This document shows positions 45,600 to 50,772 of a DNA stretch of 50,772 nucleotides, one piece after another; position 1 is the first letter of the stretch; every line of letters begins with the position of its first letter. Origin of the DNA: Saccoglossus kowalevskii (lineage: Eukaryota; Hemichordata; Enteropneusta; Harrimaniidae). The position numbers and the translations under genes are program-made. The notes beneath the pieces were generated by a model. That model saw nothing but the letters and a program-made list of their open reading frames with translations. It was not told the origin of the DNA and did not search any database. The stretch covers positions 105,543-156,314 of the forward strand of contig NW_003132853.1 of assembly GCF_000003605.2 (NCBI RefSeq), given 5' to 3'.

Positions 45600-47090
45600 C
45601 CCCAAATGTAATGATCGATAAAATGTCGTTACAACCCACCGGGATGTGTGTGTGATCTTTGTTGGGGTAATGCATGAGGAGTTGGCCATTTGAAATCATT
45701 GGGGGAGGCATTTCAAGATATATAAAAATGCACGGAAGATATTTTAGTGAAACATTCAAGAAGATAACAATGTACAGATAAAATACACTGGTCACACCAT
45801 TTAAGTCACCCCATGATTTCAAATGATTTGCCTCTAAGGCATATTTGAATTGCGACAAGTCATTTTCATATAACTATCTCCGTTTTTCGTTTTTTTTGTT
45901 TCTAACTGGGTTAAAATTATTTATTTCACTTTTATCACATAAATAGTTTTCTACTCTTTCCCGTCAACTTTTTGTTCTAATTTTATGTATTTATTGGTTC
46001 CATTAAGAAACAGACAGTATTTGACATTTTGTACAAGTTTTAATAAGAATTCCCCACGATTTTTGTTGTTGTAAACATGCCAAACAAGAACAATGAAGGA
46101 ACCGGCCGGCCCAGTGCTTACGTGTATTACTCGAATCGTGAATATATTAAGAACGGGGAAAATAATTCGAAAAACTATTTTTTAATTATATTAAAAAGGA
46201 TGGAATGTCGCCTTTTCTGTATCAAAGTACTTAATACAGCTGGGCATTTCTAAAAAAATGGAGATGACTGGCGAGCCACGCACTTTCCCACACCGACGGA
46301 TTTACATATCAAAATGAGTCACACAACGGATTGGACTCACAATCATATGCTAAGACCACTATTTCATTTTTTTTCAATTTAACATCTTTTTAAATCGACA
46401 CAGAGAACTGTTATAATTATTGTGTCTCTCTTAATAATGCGCACTCAACCGTCATCGAGGAAACAAGTACTGAGTGGGGACAATCTCTATTTAAACCGCA
46501 CGAGCCGGCATCGTTTCATTGTTCCCGCGGACAATCCCCTTCTTTGTGCGCTTGTAATTTCGACAATTTTGCCGGGATCTTTTTAAACAATTGGCGACAA
46601 TGTTTTAACGAGATATTTGGGCAAATAATAAAGTCGGATATCACAATAGAGGTAAATAAGTTTCGCCTCGTTACAAAGCGTTTCCCACGGTATCAAACTA
46701 GGCAGGAGCGCTAGGCTGAGTGCGACCGGATGTTACTTTTAATGCGCCTGTCGGTTTCTCAATGTCTAGATGAAATCAACATTATCCCCGATAAAACAAA
46801 ATTATATTGCTTCAATGTGATTCAATAATTTTTCGACATCTGTAATATACGTTTTTTGACGCCGACAAATCTTATTATAGGGAATCTCTAAACACAAATA
46901 AGGTCGTCTACAAGGACTTGGTACAATTTCGTTTTTTCTTAATTAACTATTAAAACTGACGTAATTCCCGACGATGTTCTGTTTCAACAACGCTTAACAT
47001 TTTTGAAACATTTCGTGTTTAATTTTTCGTAGAAAACTTACTTATTTACTTGAGACATCATGTTTATACTGACGGAATGAACACAGTAGA
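45600..47090. other. Gene-free stretch
   Basis: No gene is recognised. Two CSL consensus matches occur on the minus strand (46284-46292 and 46681-46689). The rest is AT-rich sequence without clear structure. Confidence 0.45.
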
Positions 47091-47099
47091 TTTCGCATG

Positions 47100-47335
47100 G
47101 GGGAATCTGCTAGCCAACCTTGCGCCGAAGTCGCAACCTTACTAGGGGGGTCCGCGGCATGCTCCACCTACACATTTTTGAAATCTAGACCCTCTGAAAG
47201 GCTACTTCCTGCATTTTGAGGGGCAAGTTTTGCTTACACTAAGGGTTTCAGCTTGATTTTGGAGGGACGATGCCCACAACGTTTTTTTCGAGGGGCAACC
47301 ACCCCCCGCCCCGCCTGTGCAGCCGTCACCGCTAA
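47100..47335. repeat. Dispersed repeat of the GGGGGTCCGCGGCATGC type
   Basis: The segment runs from GGGGGGTCCGCGGCATGCTC through TTTTTGAAATCTAGACCCTC and CTTCCTGCATTTTGAGGGGC to a C-rich end, CACCCCCCGCCCCGCCTGTG. From memory, repeats of this general build, with GGGGTCCGGGGGCATGC-like strings, are scattered in many marine invertebrate genomes. The family name is not known to me, and the boundaries are approximate. Confidence 0.5.
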
Positions 47336-47907
47336 CAGTCACCACCCAGTTACAAATTTGAGCCGATTTGAGAAAGTTAAAGTTTTAGAAACATTAGTTG
47401 AAGATATGGTAATCTATTGGATAGGAAAACGTCGGCTAGGAACACTTCGGCTTCAACATGATAACGTTTGTTTTCATGCTGGATAAATTTTATGACATTT
47501 AATGTTTATATACTTTGGCAATATGGATGATTATATTTTATATCTGTGTGCTTAGTTCCAAAATATAAAATTTATCGTAAAGTCAGTAAAAACAGTTGCT
47601 TTTTTCACGTTAAAGAATTGCATTCGTTTGACACCACTATCAATTTGTATTACTGGAACGTACTATTAATTCAAAGTACTTTCGTATTTCCGTTATTGAA
47701 AATGTCACGTGACGAAATGAATGTAATCTTGTATGTGACGAAATAATGTAATTATTCAGTTTACTGCAAATCATAATCCAAAGGAGACTGGTCACCCAGC
47801 GACATCAAAAATGGTTCAGTAATGGAAAATGAACGAGTTTGGTAGATTACGCATATGTGATTGAAGATAATCGTTTCTATGACAACTGATGTTGGGTCCG
47901 AAGTCGT

Positions 47908-48010
47908 TTTAAAGCGTTACAGTTTGACATGGGTAATTTTAAAAATACAGTTTATTTATACGAAATTCGGTAGCTGTCTGACGTTCAAGTTCGTCACGTG
48001 ACGCTTTAAA
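47908..48010. mobile_element. Short TTTAAA-bounded inverted-repeat element, copy E
   Basis: Bounded by TTTAAAGCGTTACAG at left and by the complement of TTTAAAGCGTCACGTGACG at right. The left end resembles copy B (TTTAAAGCGCTACAGTTG), so it is probably a related family with a different core. It carries one GTCACGTGAC palindrome in its right end. Confidence 0.5.
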
Positions 48011-48049
48011 GCAAAAATACAAACATCAATACATCTAGAGTTTGTTTCT

Positions 48050-48106
48050 GAAATGGCCGTTAACTACAGAAATGGCCGTTAACTACAGAAATGGCCGTTT
48101 CATTCA
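48050..48106. repeat. 19-bp tandem repeat, about 2.5 copies
   Basis: GAAATGGCCGTTAACTACA is repeated head to tail from 48050. A further TTAACTACAGAA lies just after it. Confidence 0.85.
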
Positions 48107-48857
48107 TTTTACGTGCATTAACTACAGAATATATAGTGTATTAGGTACAGTAATACACCCCCTTTTTAATCGTTTGTAAAAAACAATACTCCGTGTGTAA
48201 AGAATAAAATAAAAACAGAACAATCTGCATGACTCTGTGAATACCTTGATTAAAAATGCGGATAAAAAACAGTTCAGTGTATTTACTTTTAAAGTTTGTC
48301 AAATTATTTTCTACGTTGAGCGAAGAAATGAAGAGTTGCGTACAACTGAAATATCTGCAAATTCATAGTATCTGGTACTTAATCGTGTATTATTTAAAAA
48401 AATGAATAATAACGATTTCTATAAATTAAAAACATGGCAGTTTCAAAGATCGCATTAAGAAGTATACAAAACTATGAACTGTTCGTCGACACGTTAACAC
48501 ATTTCTATTTAAATATATATGACGTGAAAGACTAGGGTCATTTATTTTTTAAATTTAGCGTATTTTTAAAATAAGGAATGTGGAACGGGGATGCGCTGTT
48601 GCCTGGGCAACCAGACACCTGTGCGAACAACGATCTCAAATGTTCATTGTTTTCATCAACGGAACACTGGGTTTCAATGAATCCACCTCGCTCCATTTGT
48701 TGCTCGCCTTTTGGGGAAGAGGATATTCACAACCTTGTTAAATAAGAGAGACGCTCTGTTAACAGAGACAAAAGAGCGCGAATATTAAATTAAGCCGGTA
48801 TTTAATCTTTGATTTTGTTTTCTTCTTAGAAGGCGAGAATAAATTGGGAGAAGTCAG

Positions 48858-48884
48858 TGACGTCACTCATCCGTTGCTCCACGT
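48858..48884. promoter_or_regulatory. CRE and E-box pair
   Basis: A full TGACGTCA palindrome (48858-48865) is followed 13 bases later by CCACGTGAC. Such pairs are common in promoters, but no gene start is recognised here. Confidence 0.25.
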
Positions 48885-49690
48885 GACTGCCTCGGGTTGG
48901 AACGGATACGGCGACGGAAGTTTAACACTAAAGAAACGAGTCGAGCACAAGACCGCACGATCCCCAAAGGCGTTGGTAAACAATACATACTCTTTGGCAA
49001 CACTCACCACGAATATAATACAACTATACAGTCTTAGAAAGTAATTAAAAACAGAGCCAAAGTGTGATTCCGCTACCAAATCATGATGGTTATTGAAATT
49101 GCTTATATCTGAATTATAGTTTGTATATTTTTTTGTGGCTGTTGTATGAAATTAGGCATTTATTGTAGCCGGCAAATAGTATAGGATTTTGTATTCCAAG
49201 GCACGGTTTGTGAAATGCGGAACAATTCATGCCAGTAGAGAATAATACGACGTAGATGTGTTTTTTACTGATCACGTCACCAACGGTCTTATCGCTACTT
49301 TATCAATGCATTGATTCCTTTCGTCGCCAGGGAGTATGACGTCCCCGATAGTCGGCATTATTCGTATTTGTACCGTACTCACATATAGCTATATATAGTA
49401 AATAGTTATATTTCATGTTTAGCATGTTTTGAATTGTGTTTTAATTATAATCGGCTTATTCGAAGTCGATTGTAGATTATGGTGAGAGATAAACAAATGC
49501 GGCGAGGGGCAGTGCGTACGGGGATGCGAAGTATCCCTTCACTGTGGATACTATGAATTACACATAAAATAATGCCCCAGTCCCTACTTGAACTTGCAGT
49601 GGCCACGTGGACTCTTTATAATGCAGTGTTCAGACGAGTAAAAGTTTCAAGGCATGTTTCAAAGCCGCAGCAGCGAAGTTAACCATTGCC

Positions 49691-49852
49691 ATGGCGATGT
49701 CAATCAGGCAGAAATCGGGAATCAGTCAAGGGTGTGAACTTGTTCAGAGATGTATCGGCCACTTTCTGGCGAATGCGGCCACCCTTCATGTTCTGTTCTA
49801 TATGCATAATCTTGAATCTGATAACGATGAGGGCCTACTTACATCTTTTTAG
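49691..49852 (+). CDS. Candidate short ORF (53 residues), function unknown
   Basis: GCCATGG gives an optimal start context at 49691. The frame runs 53 codons (MAMSIRQKSGISQG...) to TAG at 49850-49852, with even amino-acid composition. Upstream are CCACGTGG (about 49602) and TTTATAA (49615-49621), so a promoter is conceivable. It could be a first exon whose splice site I cannot choose. No family is recognised, and it may be chance. Confidence 0.17.
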   Translation: MAMSIRQKSGISQGCELVQRCIGHFLANAATLHVLFYMHNLESDNDEGLLTSF

Positions 49853-49859
49853 TGGTGAA

Positions 49860-50772
49860 CCAAACTATATGGCGGTAAATGGATTTTTAGAAAGGATTCA
49901 TTTGTGCGCAAAAATATCTCGATGTGTTTACTTTAGTGCAACCACTGGCGTTACATACGTGCTGTGGCGGTGGGCGCGAGTCGTTTACAAAAGGACGAAC
50001 GCGTGGACGAAACGCCGTTCATCGCACGTCCGATCGCAGGAATAGTTAGTTACTCAACTCATTGATACAATTCCTGGGACTGGGACAATGGGACTTACTA
50101 AAATACACACATACAAGGGACAGTGAACGGATCAAACACCAATGACTCTCTAGTTCCATATTAGTTACCTTCCTATTTGCAGAGTAACAATATTACCTGC
50201 ATGATAACATTCTCTGACACTGAACATAAGACCACGGTACAATTAATGAGTAGACACATGTCATAGCCACATACGTGTAAATGTGAAAGTATAATTACTG
50301 CCATATTTTAATGATATGTTGGTAAAACAAGTAACCATGACAACTGTATATCATTACCCACTTTATGCAAAAAGTCATATAACTGACGCCAACATAAGTT
50401 AACAATAGTTGGGAATCATATAAACTCCACAAAGTATTTCCCGTCAGCATAAATTCATATTTTATATGGCTCGTCCCAAACAAAGAAAATGAATCTATCC
50501 AAAACTGGCAATACAATGAAGATAGTCACTCATTATTATTCCGGGCGGAGCTACGTCACGGAACGTTCTATATTGCTTAGACGCGCACCACTGTCACGTG
50601 TTATTCTATAGGCTATGTGTGAGCTGCTGTGGAACGCCGGTCGAAAAGCCAATGAAAACAGTTTAAGTCGATAAAACAACACAAACTTAACTTTGATGTA
50701 ATTCCAAGTAACCAAATTCATATACGACACATGAGTACGGGATAGTCACGTTACATCGTGACTATTCAGGAG
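49860..50772. other. Gene-free right edge
   Basis: Nothing recognisable is seen. A CGTCAC-rich segment at 50540-50610 includes one GTCACGTG. Confidence 0.4.

Noticed and set aside
49686-50045. 119-codon frame with hydrophobic stretches
   Set aside because: It begins at TTG. The overlapping ATG frame at 49691 has a better start context, and neither frame is recognised.

Overview
The window looks like nuclear DNA of an animal, most likely a marine invertebrate. It is AT-rich, its genes are split by GT-AG introns and end in AATAAA signals, and it is full of short inverted-repeat elements and tandem repeats. Both recognisable proteins resemble vertebrate and other deuterostome homologues closely. 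A hemichordate or another slow-evolving deuterostome or lophotrochozoan would fit, but the species cannot be fixed from this sequence alone.

Only two genes can be identified with confidence, both on the + strand. At the left edge (645-1805) is a complete two-exon gene for mitochondrial small-subunit ribosomal protein MRPS28 (bS1m), 186 residues. At 39193-41908 is a complete five-exon Hey gene (bHLH-Orange repressor, Notch effector), 289 residues, with the Hey-type glycine in the basic region and a C-terminal YRPW motif. From general knowledge of the human genome, MRPS28 and HEY1 are neighbours at 8q21 in this same order and orientation, so the pair looks like an old microsynteny block.

The roughly 37 kb between them has no recognisable gene. 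Its left half is dominated by repeats: copies of a TTTAAA-bounded ~130-bp inverted-repeat family, a 363-bp element with internal tandem repeats, a 4 x 59-bp array, a 175-bp foldback, and next to it a ~28-copy 50-bp minisatellite in which nearly every unit carries CAGGTG and CACGTG E-boxes. The right half, from about 29.3 kb into the Hey introns, holds 13 hand-counted matches to the Su(H)/RBPJ (CSL) consensus YGTGRGAAM where fewer than one is expected. One is 98 bases upstream of the Hey start codon. This is the main finding: an apparent extended Notch-responsive regulatory landscape for Hey.

Downstream of Hey (42.8-50.8 kb) there is another 47-bp-arm foldback (45466-45588), a GC-rich dispersed repeat (47100-47335), a member of the TTTAAA-bounded family, and a weak candidate short ORF near 49.7 kb. 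Three low-confidence short ORFs are recorded as candidates only; none has a recognised function.
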